A program made the translations under genes and the position numbers. From Alphaproteobacteria bacterium (lineage in GTDB: Bacteria > Pseudomonadota > Alphaproteobacteria > Acetobacterales > Acetobacteraceae): a stretch of DNA of 43,014 bases. The notes under the pieces were generated by a model. It was not told the DNA's origin and ran no database searches. It saw only the letters and a program-made list of their open reading frames with translations. This document shows positions 16,795 to 25,389 of the stretch, piece by piece (position 1 is the first letter of the stretch; the number at the start of each line of letters is the position of its first letter). The stretch covers positions 1-43,014 of the forward strand of contig JAFKFI010000110.1 of assembly GCA_017307285.1 (NCBI GenBank). Direction: 5' to 3'.

Positions 16795-17514
16795 CTATCG
16801 CATGAAAAGCCGGCCGATCCAGTTGTAGTCGCTCAGCCGGCGCTCCGGGTTGGCCAGGCGCGGCGCCTTGGGTGGCGGCCGTGGCCGGAAGCGCGAGGGT
16901 CGGGGCGGCGGCTCCGGCTCGGGCCATTGGTCGGCGCGGGAGCGGCGCAGCCGCGGCGGCTTCGCGCCGGCCGGGTAGCACGGGATCGGCTCCCAGCTTC
17001 GGGTCCCGTCGGGCAATCGCACCCGGCGCAGCCCCGGCGGACCATCCGTACGCCGGGGTCTCGGCGGACGCGGCTTGCGCGGCCTGGGCGGCAGGCGCAG
17101 CACCTCCGGCAGCTTCTCTCGGGTGAGCCTGCGCCACAACGGCCGGAGCAACCGCCCGGCCTGCGGTACGGCGGCGAGGAAGGCCCGCATCTCGGGGTCG
17201 TCGAGCAGCCGGCCCAACTGCAAATCGTAAGGCCGCATGCCATACTCGATCAGCACCGGACCCGGCGGGATCGCCGGCGCCCGGCGCTCCCGACCCGGCC
17301 CGCCTGCCCTCTCCCCCTCGCCCGCCGGCCGCGGCGCGCTCCTCCGGCGCGGTGCCGTGGGAAGCGTGCCGGCGAGGAAGCTGGCGTGCAGCGCAGTGAA
17401 CCGCGCCAGGGTGCGGTAGAGATAGAACCGCAGCACATCGGCCAGCGGCACCAGCCACGGCTCCCCCCAGCCAAACCGCCGCTGCCGCTCCAGGCTGTCG
17501 CCCAAGCCCCACAC
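16795..17514 (-). CDS. Hypothetical Pro/Arg-rich protein
   Basis: An open frame of 239 codons from GTG 17514. The N-terminal half looks like a real protein (GEPWLVPLADVLRFYLYRTL, then LIEYGMRPYDLQLGRLLDD). The second half is dominated by Pro and Arg (PRPRKPRPPRPRR) and ends YNWIGRLFMR. I do not recognise a domain; from memory, similar proteins are annotated as hypothetical in Acetobacteraceae, which I could not check. In the same frame the sequence before GTG reads HPSHPIGAI back to a stop at about 17546 without an ATG. A good ATG at 17554 exists only in a neighbouring frame, so a frameshift near the start is possible. It converges with topA and lies before the repeat at 17651-17739. Confidence 0.55.
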   Translation of the reverse strand: MWGLGDSLERQRRFGWGEPWLVPLADVLRFYLYRTLARFTALHASFLAGTLPTAPRRRSAPRPAGEGERAGGPGRERRAPAIPPGPVLIEYGMRPYDLQLGRLLDDPEMRAFLAAVPQAGRLLRPLWRRLTREKLPEVLRLPPRPRKPRPPRPRRTDGPPGLRRVRLPDGTRSWEPIPCYPAGAKPPRLRRSRADQWPEPEPPPRPSRFRPRPPPKAPRLANPERRLSDYNWIGRLFMR

Positions 17515-17650
17515 GATCGCCCCGATGGGATGGGAGGGATGCGGTGGCGCTCATGACCGCCAGATCATTTCGTTAGTTAATGTTCGCGTCAACTCCCAAA
17601 TGCATCGGCCTTCACCGTCGCGAGTAGAGAACCGTGCTTGACCAAGTACT

Positions 17651-17739
17651 CGTCTTGGTCGGCGCAGGCCGACCATCCACGACTTCGCTTGCCGGCCAGT
17701 AAAGTCGTGGATGACCGGCCTGCGCCGGTCATGACGATG
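17651..17739. repeat. Compound palindromic intergenic repeat, 'SWPAKAGHP' type, copy A
   Basis: Three nested inverted repeats: GGTCGGC/GCCGACC at the left, ATCCACGACTT/AAGTCGTGGAT in the middle enclosing about 16 bases, and GACCGGC/GCCGGTC at the right, ending ATGACGATG. The layout matches the copies at 27562-27648 and 35185-35274. Translated, such repeats yield the well-known spurious peptide S-W-P-A-K-A-G-H-P; here the variant is SWSAQADHP. It lies between the hypothetical gene and the RraA-family gene. Confidence 0.8.
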
Positions 17740-17787
17740 CGGGGTGGAGGGCTCACCTGCGGACCGCCAGCCAACGCAAGCCTCGGA

Positions 17788-18483
17788 TCAGTGAATCTCC
17801 CCCGAGCGCTTGAGGGCCTCACGCAGCTTGGCGGGGGAAAAATCTTGCGCCAGGCATACGTCGAGAATGACCTTCTCGCGGCGCGCGATGAGGTCGATCG
17901 CCGCCGGCAGCTTCTTCACCACCTCGGCCGGGATCACCACCGCGCCGTGATAATCGGCGTGCACCACGTCGTCATGCGCAACCTGCATCCCGAACACGTT
18001 CACCTGCTTGCCGAAATCCACCATGTGCACATGCGCGTGGCTCGGCCCGACGCGGCCGCCGATCATCTGGAAGCCCTGCGCCCAGGCGCCGAGATCGCGG
18101 AACGAGCCGTTGGTCACGCAGCCGAGCGCGCCGAGCGCCTTGTGCACCGTGGAATTCACCTCGCCCCAGAACGCGCCATAGCCCGGCCGATCGTCGAGAT
18201 CCTGGATCACCACGATAGTCGGCAGATCGGAGTTGCCCACGTAGTCGTACCAGTCCTCGCGCTTCGCCACCGGGCCGCGCGGCGGCTCCTTGGCGCGGAT
18301 CATGCCGACGCGCGCCAGGCCGACGATCGGCGGCGCCTTCGGATCGACCGCGACCATCGGCTCGACCGTGAAGCCGATCGCCCGGCGCTCCGGCGCCACC
18401 ACCTCGAGGGCGTTGCAGATCGTGGGCGTGTCCCACTTGGTCAGGACTTCGAGATCGGACAGCGTGAACGGCCGCTCAGCCAT
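17788..18483 (-). CDS. RraA-family protein (4-hydroxy-4-methyl-2-oxoglutarate aldolase-like)
   Basis: A 231-residue protein of the RraA/HMG-aldolase fold. The segment GEVNSTVHKALGALG (where class II pyruvate aldolases bind the substrate) is followed by CVTNGSFRDLGAW, which contains the Arg-Asp pair that binds substrate and metal in HMG/CHA aldolases. The C-terminal part VHADYHGAVVIPAEVV is the usual closing motif. Known members split pyruvate-containing intermediates of aromatic meta-cleavage pathways; some only bind RNase E. ATG 18483 starts the usual N-terminus (DLEVLTKWDTPTICNAL). It is divergent from the ACMSD-like amidohydrolase across 144 bases, a combination that suggests aromatic degradation. 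Confidence 0.88.
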   Translation of the reverse strand: MAERPFTLSDLEVLTKWDTPTICNALEVVAPERRAIGFTVEPMVAVDPKAPPIVGLARVGMIRAKEPPRGPVAKREDWYDYVGNSDLPTIVVIQDLDDRPGYGAFWGEVNSTVHKALGALGCVTNGSFRDLGAWAQGFQMIGGRVGPSHAHVHMVDFGKQVNVFGMQVAHDDVVHADYHGAVVIPAEVVKKLPAAIDLIARREKVILDVCLAQDFSPAKLREALKRSGEIH

Positions 18484-18627
18484 GATAGTCTCCCGTCGAG
18501 GATGCGGCGGGCAGTCTCGCCCGAGCGCATGGGCCACGCAATGCGCGCGGGGGATCGGCGCCATGACCATCGCGAGGGGCGGCCCTTCGCTCCCGCGCCT
18601 TCGCCCATGACCGATGAGGAGGCGACG

Positions 18628-19695
18628 ATGCCCGAGGAAACCAACCGCTACGATGTGACAGCGGCGCGCCCGCGCGGCAAGCCGGGACGCGAGACACGCC
18701 CCGCCAGCACCACGATCGACATACACGCGCACGTTTACAGCCCCGAAGCCGCCGCATTCGCCAGACCGCATCTCGACGCAAGCAAAACCCCGCTCGGTCG
18801 TTTCGCGACGCCAGCCACCGCGGCGCTGAACCGCAAGCAGGAAAGCGAGCGGGCGCGCAATTCCACCGACCTCGCGCTGCGTCTCGCCGACATGGACAAG
18901 ATGGGCGTCGACATCCAGGTCGTGACCCCGGCGCCACCGCAAATCTACACCACGCTGGAACCGGCGATCGCCATGCAGGCGACCCGCATCGTCAATGACG
19001 GCATGGCGGAATTTGCCGCGCGCCAGCCCGACCGGTTCGTGCCGATGGGCACGGTGCCGCTGCAAGCCGGCGCGGACGCGGTGGGAGAACTCGAACGCTG
19101 CATGGAGGCACTCGGCTTCAAGGGCGTCGAAGTGCTCACCAACGTCGCGGGGCGGGAGCTGTCGGAGCCCGATTTCGCGCCGTTCTGGGCGCGCGCGGAA
19201 CAGCTCGGCGCAGTGGTGATGATCCATCCTGGCGGCTTTTCCCACGCCGAGCGGCTGGGTCGTTTCTATCTCAACAACACGATCGGCAATCCGCTCGAAA
19301 CCACCATCGCGCTGCACTACCTCATCCTCGATGGCGTGCTGGAGCGCCACCCGAACCTCAAGCTGCTCGCGGCACATGGCGGCGGCTTCCTCGGCGCCTA
19401 TTCCGGCCGCATCGACCACGCCTGGGGCGCCCGCAGCGACGCGCACGGCGATCTGCCGCACGCGCCGAGCACATATCTCAAGCGCATCTGGTTCGACAGC
19501 GTGGTGTTCACGCCGCTGCAGCTCGACGCCCTCGTACGGACCTTCGGCGTCGAGAAGATCATGCTCGGGACCGACTATCCCTACGACATGGGCGAGTACG
19601 ATCCGCTCGAACATCTCTCGACGGCGGAGACCCTGGACTCCGCCGGACGGGCAGCGGTCGCCGGCGGCAATGCGCGGATGCTGTTTGGCATTTGA
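18628..19695 (+). CDS. Amidohydrolase 2 family protein (ACMSD-like decarboxylase)
   Basis: A 355-residue metal-dependent hydrolase or decarboxylase of the amidohydrolase-2 (ACMSD/gamma-resorcylate decarboxylase) group. The metal motif is TIDIHAHV (His33, His35). Further ligands are expected in MIHPGGF, the AHGGGFLG segment and the aspartate of LGTDYPYD. This pattern fits 2-amino-3-carboxymuconate semialdehyde decarboxylase-like enzymes, which remove CO2 from aromatic or ring-opened acids. The start ATG 18628 has GAGGAGG upstream; ATG 18607 is in frame but lacks a good site. The N-terminal 28 residues before the metal motif are charged and unlike the core. Confidence 0.88.
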   Translation: MPEETNRYDVTAARPRGKPGRETRPASTTIDIHAHVYSPEAAAFARPHLDASKTPLGRFATPATAALNRKQESERARNSTDLALRLADMDKMGVDIQVVTPAPPQIYTTLEPAIAMQATRIVNDGMAEFAARQPDRFVPMGTVPLQAGADAVGELERCMEALGFKGVEVLTNVAGRELSEPDFAPFWARAEQLGAVVMIHPGGFSHAERLGRFYLNNTIGNPLETTIALHYLILDGVLERHPNLKLLAAHGGGFLGAYSGRIDHAWGARSDAHGDLPHAPSTYLKRIWFDSVVFTPLQLDALVRTFGVEKIMLGTDYPYDMGEYDPLEHLSTAETLDSAGRAAVAGGNARMLFGI

Positions 19696-19807
19696 TCGTA
19701 GACGGCGGAAAGACCTTCGCCATCCCGAGCGCCAACTCGGCACTGAGAAGGGGCCGAGCCTGGAGCAAGAGGCTTGAAGAGGCGGCCTTCGGCGCCACTT
19801 GTACGTG

Positions 19808-19825
19808 CATAATAAGTTTATTGTG
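19808..19825. promoter_or_regulatory. Palindromic operator candidate upstream of toxin-antitoxin operon
   Basis: An 18-base near-palindrome with the core AATAA-GT-TTATT (19811-19822), extended by CA at the left and TG at the right with one mismatched pair. It is AT-rich against a GC-rich background and ends 8 bases before the antitoxin ATG. Ribbon-helix-helix antitoxins autorepress by binding such sites, so it is a good operator candidate. No convincing -35/-10 pair could be fixed. Confidence 0.45.
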
Positions 19826-19833
19826 AGGCTTTA

Positions 19834-20124
19834 ATGCCCCGGCTTAGCCAGCATCCGAAGGAGGAAAGTTTCAACTTCCGCGTCGATCCCAAGCTCAAGG
19901 CCGACTTCCAGAGGGCCACAGAGGCGGAGGACAAACCGGCCGCCCAGGTATTGCGCGACTTCATGCGGGCCTATGTCGAGCGGCAGCGGGAGCGGGCCTT
20001 CGCGGCCGAGGCGCGGCGGCAGTCCCGTGTGCTGGCTGAACGCGTCGCCGATCCGGGCAGCGACGAGGCCGAGGTGATGCGCTGGATCGAGGATGTCTCC
20101 GACGCCGACGGCTGGACCGCGTGA
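19834..20124 (+). CDS. Type II antitoxin, ribbon-helix-helix type
   Basis: A 96-residue protein that should neutralise the downstream toxin and repress the operon. The N-terminal 45 residues fit a ribbon-helix-helix DNA-binding fold: strand ESFNFRVDPKL followed by two helices (KADFQRATEAED, AAQVLRDFMRAYVER). The C-terminal part is acidic (SDEAEVMRWIEDVSDADGW), as in toxin-binding tails of antitoxins. ATG 19834 has GTGAGG upstream. Its stop overlaps the toxin's GTG start by 4 bases, the usual translational coupling of such pairs. Confidence 0.85.
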   Translation: MPRLSQHPKEESFNFRVDPKLKADFQRATEAEDKPAAQVLRDFMRAYVERQRERAFAAEARRQSRVLAERVADPGSDEAEVMRWIEDVSDADGWTA

Positions 20125-20444
20125 AGCGCGGCGACCTGGTGACGGTCGCCGTCTCCGGCGACTACGGCAAACCGCGCCCGGCGCTGATCGTGCAGGCCGA
20201 CGCCTACGCCGAGCATCCATCAATCACCGTGCTGCCGCTGACCAGCGAACTCCATGACATGCCGCTGCTGCGGGTCACCGTGGAGCCGGGGGAGGGCATC
20301 GGACTCCGTCGGCGGTCGCAGGTGATGGTCGACAAGGCAACCACCATTCCGCGCGCGAAAGCCGGGAGGCGGATTGGCCGGCTGGATGAGGCCACGTTGG
20401 CGAACGTGAACCGCGCCTTGGCGGCATTCCTGAGCATCGGATGA
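20121..20444 (+). CDS. Type II toxin, PemK/MazF family
   Basis: A 107-residue member of the PemK/MazF endoribonuclease family, which cuts mRNA in free form. The N-terminal MKRGDLVTVAVSGDYGKPRPALIVQAD is the family signature, with the Lys-Pro-Arg-Pro turn, followed by ITVLPLTSEL and SQVMVDKATTIPRAK. The last helix DEATLANVNRALAAFL is also typical. It starts at GTG 20121 inside the antitoxin stop codon (GTGA overlap). The pair is isolated between metabolic genes and converges with the DadA-like gene, consistent with horizontal acquisition. Confidence 0.92.
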   Translation: MKRGDLVTVAVSGDYGKPRPALIVQADAYAEHPSITVLPLTSELHDMPLLRVTVEPGEGIGLRRRSQVMVDKATTIPRAKAGRRIGRLDEATLANVNRALAAFLSIG

Positions 20445-20508
20445 GCTAGAGCGGTTGCAGGACGACCGTAACCGCGTCGCACGTGCCTGGTATCGAGTTC
20501 CGACCGGT

Positions 20509-21780
20509 CTACCCCCTCCGAAATCGCCCCGGTGCGTACGGGCCAGGATCAATCACCGGCGGCTTGCCGCTGACCAGATCGGCCGCGAGCCGCCCGGTCA
20601 TCGCACCGGATGCCAGCCCGATATGCCCGTGACCATAGGCGTGCACGATATCCGCGCTCCCCGACGCCGGCCCGATGCAGGGCAGACCGTCCGGTGTCGA
20701 GGGACGATGCCCCATCCAGTATTTTATCCGCTCGGGCGGCAGATCGCGCGGCAAGTCGGGCCAGGCGCTCAGCGCGTAGTCGCGCAGGATCTCGGCGCGC
20801 TTCCAGTTCGGCCCGGCATCGAGCCCGGCGAGTTCCACCTGCCCCGCGATACGCAATCCGCCGCGCGTCATTGTCGTCGCGGTGTGCGTGTCGCTCGGCA
20901 TGATCGGATGCCGCGGGCCGGTTCCCGGATTGGCGATCATCACGTGATAGCCGCGCTCGGTCTCCAGATGGACGTGATCGCCGGCGGCGCGCGCCAGCGT
21001 CTTGGACCACGCGCCCGCTGAGATCACCGCCTTGTCGCAGCCGATCTCTCCCCCGTCCTCGGTGCGCACCGCCTTGAGCCGGCCAGCCTCGATGCGAAAC
21101 CCCGTGGCGCGCTCGCGGCGCAGCACCGCACCCTTCGCGCGCGCATGCCGCACCAGCGCGGCGACATAGCCGCCGGGATCGGTACAGTTGCCGCCTTCCT
21201 CCACCATGACGCCGAACGTATAGCGCCGGTCGAGCGCCGGCTCGCGCTGGCGCAGCTCGTCCTCGTTGAGCTCGATCCAACGCACGCCGTTCTCGCTGCG
21301 CAAGCGCCAGGCCAGCGCCTCCGCCTCGAACTCGGCGCGCGACGGATAGATATAGAGCAGCCCCTTGCGCTCGATCAGCTCCGCGACGCCGGCCTCGGCG
21401 GCGAGCCGCGCGTGCCGCTCCGGCGCGTCGGCGATCAGCGGGCGCAGCGCCCGCGCGGTCGCCTCCACCTTGGCGATGGTCGACCCGGCGCGGAGGAAGC
21501 GGGTGAGCCACGGCAGCAGGCGCGGCAGGTAGCTCCAGCGTATCGCCAGCGGCCCGAGCGGATCGCGCAGATAGTCCGGCACCTTGCGCCACAGCCCCGG
21601 CATCGAGACCGGAACGACGGACGCGGTGCTGAGCCAGGCACCGTTGCCGTAGCTCGCCGCCTGCTCGCCGCCGGGCTCGCCGGGCTCCAGGATCGTCACC
21701 CGATGCCCGTCTCGCAGCAACTCAATCGCGCTGGCCGCGCCGGCGATCCCCGCTCCGATGACAACGACGTGGGACTTCAT
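20509..21780 (-). CDS. FAD-dependent D-amino-acid dehydrogenase (DadA-like)
   Basis: A 423-residue DAO-family flavoprotein. The N-terminal dinucleotide motif is [17 protein letters not shown]. The middle part has [14 protein letters not shown] and a [18 protein letters not shown] segment typical of DadA. The C-terminus has [17 protein letters not shown] and [21 protein letters not shown], which close the FAD site. DadA oxidises D-amino acids to 2-oxo acids and passes electrons to the respiratory chain. ATG 21780 begins directly at the FAD motif. Whether it is linked to the N-acyl-D-amino-acid deacylase at 3646-5352 is open. It converges with the toxin gene and is divergent from the chemoreceptor gene. 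Confidence 0.9.
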   Translation of the reverse strand: MKSHVVVIGAGIAGAASAIELLRDGHRVTILEPGEPGGEQAASYGNGAWLSTASVVPVSMPGLWRKVPDYLRDPLGPLAIRWSYLPRLLPWLTRFLRAGSTIAKVEATARALRPLIADAPERHARLAAEAGVAELIERKGLLYIYPSRAEFEAEALAWRLRSENGVRWIELNEDELRQREPALDRRYTFGVMVEEGGNCTDPGGYVAALVRHARAKGAVLRRERATGFRIEAGRLKAVRTEDGGEIGCDKAVISAGAWSKTLARAAGDHVHLETERGYHVMIANPGTGPRHPIMPSDTHTATTMTRGGLRIAGQVELAGLDAGPNWKRAEILRDYALSAWPDLPRDLPPERIKYWMGHRPSTPDGLPCIGPASGSADIVHAYGHGHIGLASGAMTGRLAADLVSGKPPVIDPGPYAPGRFRRG

Positions 21781-21938
21781 GGCGCGGCGATCCGTCTGTG
21801 TTGCGGACACCAGAATGCAGCGCTGGGTGCGTAACCGCGCAAGAGGCATCCGCCGCGCCCGACAGTACGATTCTCAATCGGATATTCAGGATTGGGCCGT
21901 ATCGTGCTCGCAACCAGTATTGGGTGGAGTGGGTCACG

Positions 21939-23609
21939 ATGCGTATTTCGCGGGTCTCCAGGCTTTCCTGCGGCGCCGTCATCGCGCTGGCGATCGCCAC
22001 GGGCGGGGCAATGTGGTTCGCCCAATCCCAGCTCCGCGCCGAGCGGCAGGCGATCGAGCGGCAGATCGAGCTGAAGCAGCTCGGGATCGATCTCGCCAAC
22101 GCGTCCGACCGGCTGACCGACGACGCCCGCCGCTACAGCATCGCCGGGGAGCGCCGCTTCTTCGACGCCTACTGGCGCGAGGTGAAGGAGACCAAGACAA
22201 GGGACAACGTCGTCGCGCGGCTCAAGCAGCTCGACGCGCCCGCCGCCGAACTCGCGCTCATCGAGCAGGCGAAGGCCAATTCCGACGCACTGATCAAGAC
22301 CGAGGACGCCGCGATGAAGGCCGTCGCCGCGAAGGATTTCGAGACCGCGCGGCGCCTGATGTTCGGCGACCAGTACGACCGCGACAAGGCCGTCATCATG
22401 CAGCCGATCGCCGAGTTCCAGCGGATGATGAACGGGCGCGCGGCAAGCGAGGCGGCAGCCGCCCGGGCCAGCGCCGACCGGATGACCGATGTCGCCGCGG
22501 CAATGATGGGGCTCACCGCGCTCACCGCACTCCTGGTCCTCTACTTCGTCTTCATCCGCCGCGTGGTCCGCCCGCTCGGGCAGGTCAGCAGCGCGCTGAC
22601 ACGCCTCTCCGGCAATGATCTGGCCGTCGCGGTGGAAGGAACGGAGCGCCAGGACGAGATCGGCGATCTCGCGCGGGCGGTGCAGGTGTTCAAGGAGACG
22701 ATGGAGCGTTCGCAACAGCTCACGGCGGCGCAGGAAGCCGAGCGCCACGCCAAGGAGCAGCGGGCGGTGCAGCTCGAGCAGCTGATGGGCACGTTCGAGG
22801 GCAAGATTGGCGGCCTCGTGGACCTGCTCTCGTCGGCGTCCACGGAACTCGAAGCGACCGCGCAGACCATGTCGTCCACCGCCGCCGAGACCAACGAGCG
22901 GGCGGCCACCGTCGCCGCCGCCGCCGACCGGGCGAGCAGCGGGGTGCAGACCGTCGCCTCCGCCGCCGAGGAATTGACCGCCTCGATCGGCGAGATCAGC
23001 CGGCAGGTCGCGCAATCGGCGCGCATGACGGAAGGCGCCGTGACCGACGCCCGCCGCACCGACAAGATCGTCCGCGCGCTCGCCGAAGGGGCGCAGAAGA
23101 TCGGCCAGGTGGTCGAGCTCATCACCAACATCGCTGGCCAGACCAATCTGCTCGCGCTGAACGCGACGATCGAGGCGGCACGCGCCGGCGAGGCCGGCAA
23201 GGGCTTCGCCGTGGTGGCGTCGGAGGTCAAGAGCCTAGCGAACCAGACTGGCCGGGCGACGGAGGAAATCGGCGCCCAGATCGCGCAAATCCAGTCCGCC
23301 ACCAGCGAGGCGGTGGAGGCGATCAAGGGCATCACCGGCATCATCGAAGAGGTCAGCGCGATCGCCAGCGCCATCGCCGCCGCCGTCGAGCAGCAGGGTT
23401 CCGCCACCGCGGAGATTGCCCGCAACGTACAGGAAACCGCGTCGAGCACGCAGGAGGTGACGGCGAACGCCGGCGGCGTCAGCCAGGTCGCCAACCACAC
23501 CGGCGCCGCCGCCACCCAGGTGCTCGCCGCCGCCGGCGACCTGTCCAAGCAGGCAGAGCAGCTCTCCAGCGTGGTCGGCGGCTTCGTCGCCAGCGTGCGG
23601 GCGGCGTGA
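21939..23609 (+). CDS. Methyl-accepting chemotaxis protein
   Basis: A 556-residue chemoreceptor. Membrane segments lie at about 11-28 and 188-206. Between them is a helical sensor of about 155 residues, probably a four-helix bundle ([23 protein letters not shown] is typical). A HAMP domain follows (about 207-260, [18 protein letters not shown]). The signalling tip, [16 protein letters not shown] and then [18 protein letters not shown] at 393-430, is the highly conserved CheA/CheW contact. No C-terminal pentapeptide for CheR docking is present; the protein ends [11 protein letters not shown] 21939 has GGAG upstream. The ligand is unknown. The gene ends shortly before the hairpin at 23635-23665. 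Confidence 0.95.
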   Translation: MRISRVSRLSCGAVIALAIATGGAMWFAQSQLRAERQAIERQIELKQLGIDLANASDRLTDDARRYSIAGERRFFDAYWREVKETKTRDNVVARLKQLDAPAAELALIEQAKANSDALIKTEDAAMKAVAAKDFETARRLMFGDQYDRDKAVIMQPIAEFQRMMNGRAASEAAAARASADRMTDVAAAMMGLTALTALLVLYFVFIRRVVRPLGQVSSALTRLSGNDLAVAVEGTERQDEIGDLARAVQVFKETMERSQQLTAAQEAERHAKEQRAVQLEQLMGTFEGKIGGLVDLLSSASTELEATAQTMSSTAAETNERAATVAAAADRASSGVQTVASAAEELTASIGEISRQVAQSARMTEGAVTDARRTDKIVRALAEGAQKIGQVVELITNIAGQTNLLALNATIEAARAGEAGKGFAVVASEVKSLANQTGRATEEIGAQIAQIQSATSEAVEAIKGITGIIEEVSAIASAIAAAVEQQGSATAEIARNVQETASSTQEVTANAGGVSQVANHTGAAATQVLAAAGDLSKQAEQLSSVVGGFVASVRAA

Positions 23610-23634
23610 GCGAGCCGCTCGTCATTTCGTCAAT

Positions 23635-23665
23635 AAGCCGTCCGGGCCTAGTGCCCGGACGGCTT
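23635..23665. terminator. Hairpin terminator between convergent genes
   Basis: A 13-base perfect stem, AAGCCGTCCGGGC (23635-23647) and its complement (23653-23665), around a 5-base loop. The stop codon of the leftward small secreted protein gene (TAG, 23648-23650) lies in the loop. Read leftward, TTATTG follows the stem, a weak T-rich tail. It can serve both this gene and the chemoreceptor gene. Confidence 0.7.
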
Positions 23666-23908
23666 GGGTGCCGGTGATTGCTCCGCGGCGCGCGACTGTT
23701 CGGCGACCGCCTGCTGCAACGCCGCGAGCAGGCCGGCGACTTCCCGGTACGGCCGCTCCTGCAGATAGAGCGCGATCTCCGTCACCAGCGCCGAAGGCAG
23801 CGTGATGGTCGGCGGCAGCTGCTTCTCCGGCGGTGCTGGCGATTGCTGCGACCACGCCGGCCCCGCGCACAGTACGCCAAGCAGCGCGATAACGATGGCC
23901 CGCGTCAT
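23648..23908 (-). CDS. Small secreted protein of unknown function
   Basis: An 86-residue protein with a clear Sec signal peptide (MTRAIVIALLGVLCAGPAWS, likely cut before QQS). The mature part has a Pro-rich start (SPAPPEKQLPP), an amphipathic helical core (LVTEIALYLQ, then EVAGLLAALQQAVAEQ) and a Pro/Ser-rich end. I recognise no domain. ATG 23908 overlaps the stop of the tail-fibre-like gene (ATGA), so the two are translationally coupled and probably work together in the envelope. The stop codon sits within a terminator hairpin. Confidence 0.75.
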   Translation of the reverse strand: MTRAIVIALLGVLCAGPAWSQQSPAPPEKQLPPTITLPSALVTEIALYLQERPYREVAGLLAALQQAVAEQSRAAEQSPAPKPSGH

Positions 23909-25350
23909 GGCCCGATCAACCCATGCCGCGACAAGTCCGTGATCAGCGCCGCGAGGGTGCGCGTGACCGCGCGCAGCTGGTCGGTCACCGCCGCCATCTC
24001 CTCCCGACGATCGCCCTTCCCCGCCTCCGGGTGCCAATCCGCGTCCAGCCTCTCGCGCGCCACCGTGCCGATCGGCAAGGGCCACCCGGTCTGGCGCGGG
24101 CCGAGAACCTGATCCGCACCGACACGGAACGACTGGGCCGCGACGGAGCCGCCAAAGCCGGCATCGCCGGATGGTGCGATGCTCATGCCCGTGCCGCTAT
24201 CCGTACGATAGGTGAACACGCCCCCTTCCGCGCCGAGATAGTGCTTGCCGGACGCATCGAGCGCGATGCGATGGCCCTCCGCCAGCCAAATCGCGTTGGC
24301 CCCGCTGCGCTGCGTCGCCTTGCGCGTGTCGATCACCGCCTCGCTGAACGGCAGCCCGACCCAGAAGCCGCGCTTGATCGACGCACCCCCCGCCGCCGTC
24401 GCATGGGCGCCGGGCCAGACGCCGATCACGTTGCCGATCTCCACGTCGGCGCCATCCTTGGCGTTCTTGCCGAGCACCGCAGAGACGAAGGTCCTCGCGT
24501 TCGCGTCATCGACATTGTTGCCCACCCAGTCGAGCTCCAAGGTCTGCCCCATGCCGCTCCGCGACGACGGCAGATCGACCTGCTCGTGATATTCGATCAC
24601 GCCGCCCCACAGATTGGCGCCGACCACGTCCCCCCGGACCGGCGTGCCCGGCCCCGCCTCCCCAGGCGGCAGCGGTCGGCTCAGGAGCAGGACGCCGGGA
24701 CCGCTGGCTGCACCCTTCTCGTCCGGGCGCACACCCGTCACCTCGTGCCGGCCGCCACCGATCGTGACTGCCAGCGGATGCTCGGGGGAGACCGGATATC
24801 CAACGCCCTTGGTGTATCCGGTCGCGAAATGGCTGACGTCCGACACGCGAACCGACGAACCCTGCGGAGGTGCGGCGAGCGTCGTGTGCGGGATCGGCAC
24901 CCCGGTGCGGACCGTCTGCCAATACCCCGCCACATGCCCGGTCGCGCCGCCATTGCCGCCCGCGGCATTGCTCGCCAAGGTGGACAAAAATCCCCAGATG
25001 CCGTCGGCCGGCGAGGAGTCGACCGAGGTCTCGACCAGCATGTTCGGGATGACATGGCCGGCGCCGCCCGGATGGTTGACCAGATAGAAGCTGTGCACCA
25101 CCGCCTTGTCGGTGGTCGCGCTGCCGACCCGGCTGAAGAGTGCCACCTGCGGCCCGCGCGTCTGAAAGCTGCTGCGGAAGAAGTCGCTGTCGCCGACGGT
25201 GAGGCTGCCGTTGCGCACCGTGTTCCCCGCCGGCGCCGCGAGCGTCAGCGGCCCGGTGAGCGTCCCCCCGGTGACGGGAAGCAGGGAAGCGACGCAGCCC
25301 TGGATCGCGGCAGCCGTGACCATCGCGCCGGCAGCGAAAGCACAGGGCAT
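23905..25350 (-). CDS. Phage tail-fibre-like surface protein
   Basis: A 481-residue protein with features of bacteriophage tail fibres. LPVTGGTLTGPLTLAA (about residues 24-40) is the typical repeat unit of tail-fibre shafts. A large Gly/Ala-rich beta region follows. Near the end, FRVGADQVLGPRQTGWPLP and the last helix ALITDLSRHGLIGP resemble the C-terminal ends of tail proteins in alphaproteobacterial prophages. The first 23 residues are hydrophobic and may act as a signal (AAAIQGC could be a lipobox, unproven). There are no other phage genes, so this is not a prophage. A strong AGGAGGAAGG site precedes ATG 25350. It lies 39 bases after the polyprenyl synthase gene and overlaps a small secreted protein gene. 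Confidence 0.65.
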   Translation of the reverse strand: MPCAFAAGAMVTAAAIQGCVASLLPVTGGTLTGPLTLAAPAGNTVRNGSLTVGDSDFFRSSFQTRGPQVALFSRVGSATTDKAVVHSFYLVNHPGGAGHVIPNMLVETSVDSSPADGIWGFLSTLASNAAGGNGGATGHVAGYWQTVRTGVPIPHTTLAAPPQGSSVRVSDVSHFATGYTKGVGYPVSPEHPLAVTIGGGRHEVTGVRPDEKGAASGPGVLLLSRPLPPGEAGPGTPVRGDVVGANLWGGVIEYHEQVDLPSSRSGMGQTLELDWVGNNVDDANARTFVSAVLGKNAKDGADVEIGNVIGVWPGAHATAAGGASIKRGFWVGLPFSEAVIDTRKATQRSGANAIWLAEGHRIALDASGKHYLGAEGGVFTYRTDSGTGMSIAPSGDAGFGGSVAAQSFRVGADQVLGPRQTGWPLPIGTVARERLDADWHPEAGKGDRREEMAAVTDQLRAVTRTLAALITDLSRHGLIGP

Positions 25351-25389
25351 CCGCCTTCCTCCTGCCGACGCCCGCCCCGCCCCGGCGGG

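Noticed and set aside
20451-20475. Hairpin GCGGTT/AACCGC between toxin and DadA-like genes
   Set aside because: Only a 6-base stem with a long loop and no T-tract; too weak to call a terminator.
23905-25350. Prophage or gene transfer agent
   Set aside because: Only one tail-fibre-like gene is present; no capsid, portal, terminase, integrase or lysis genes are seen around it.
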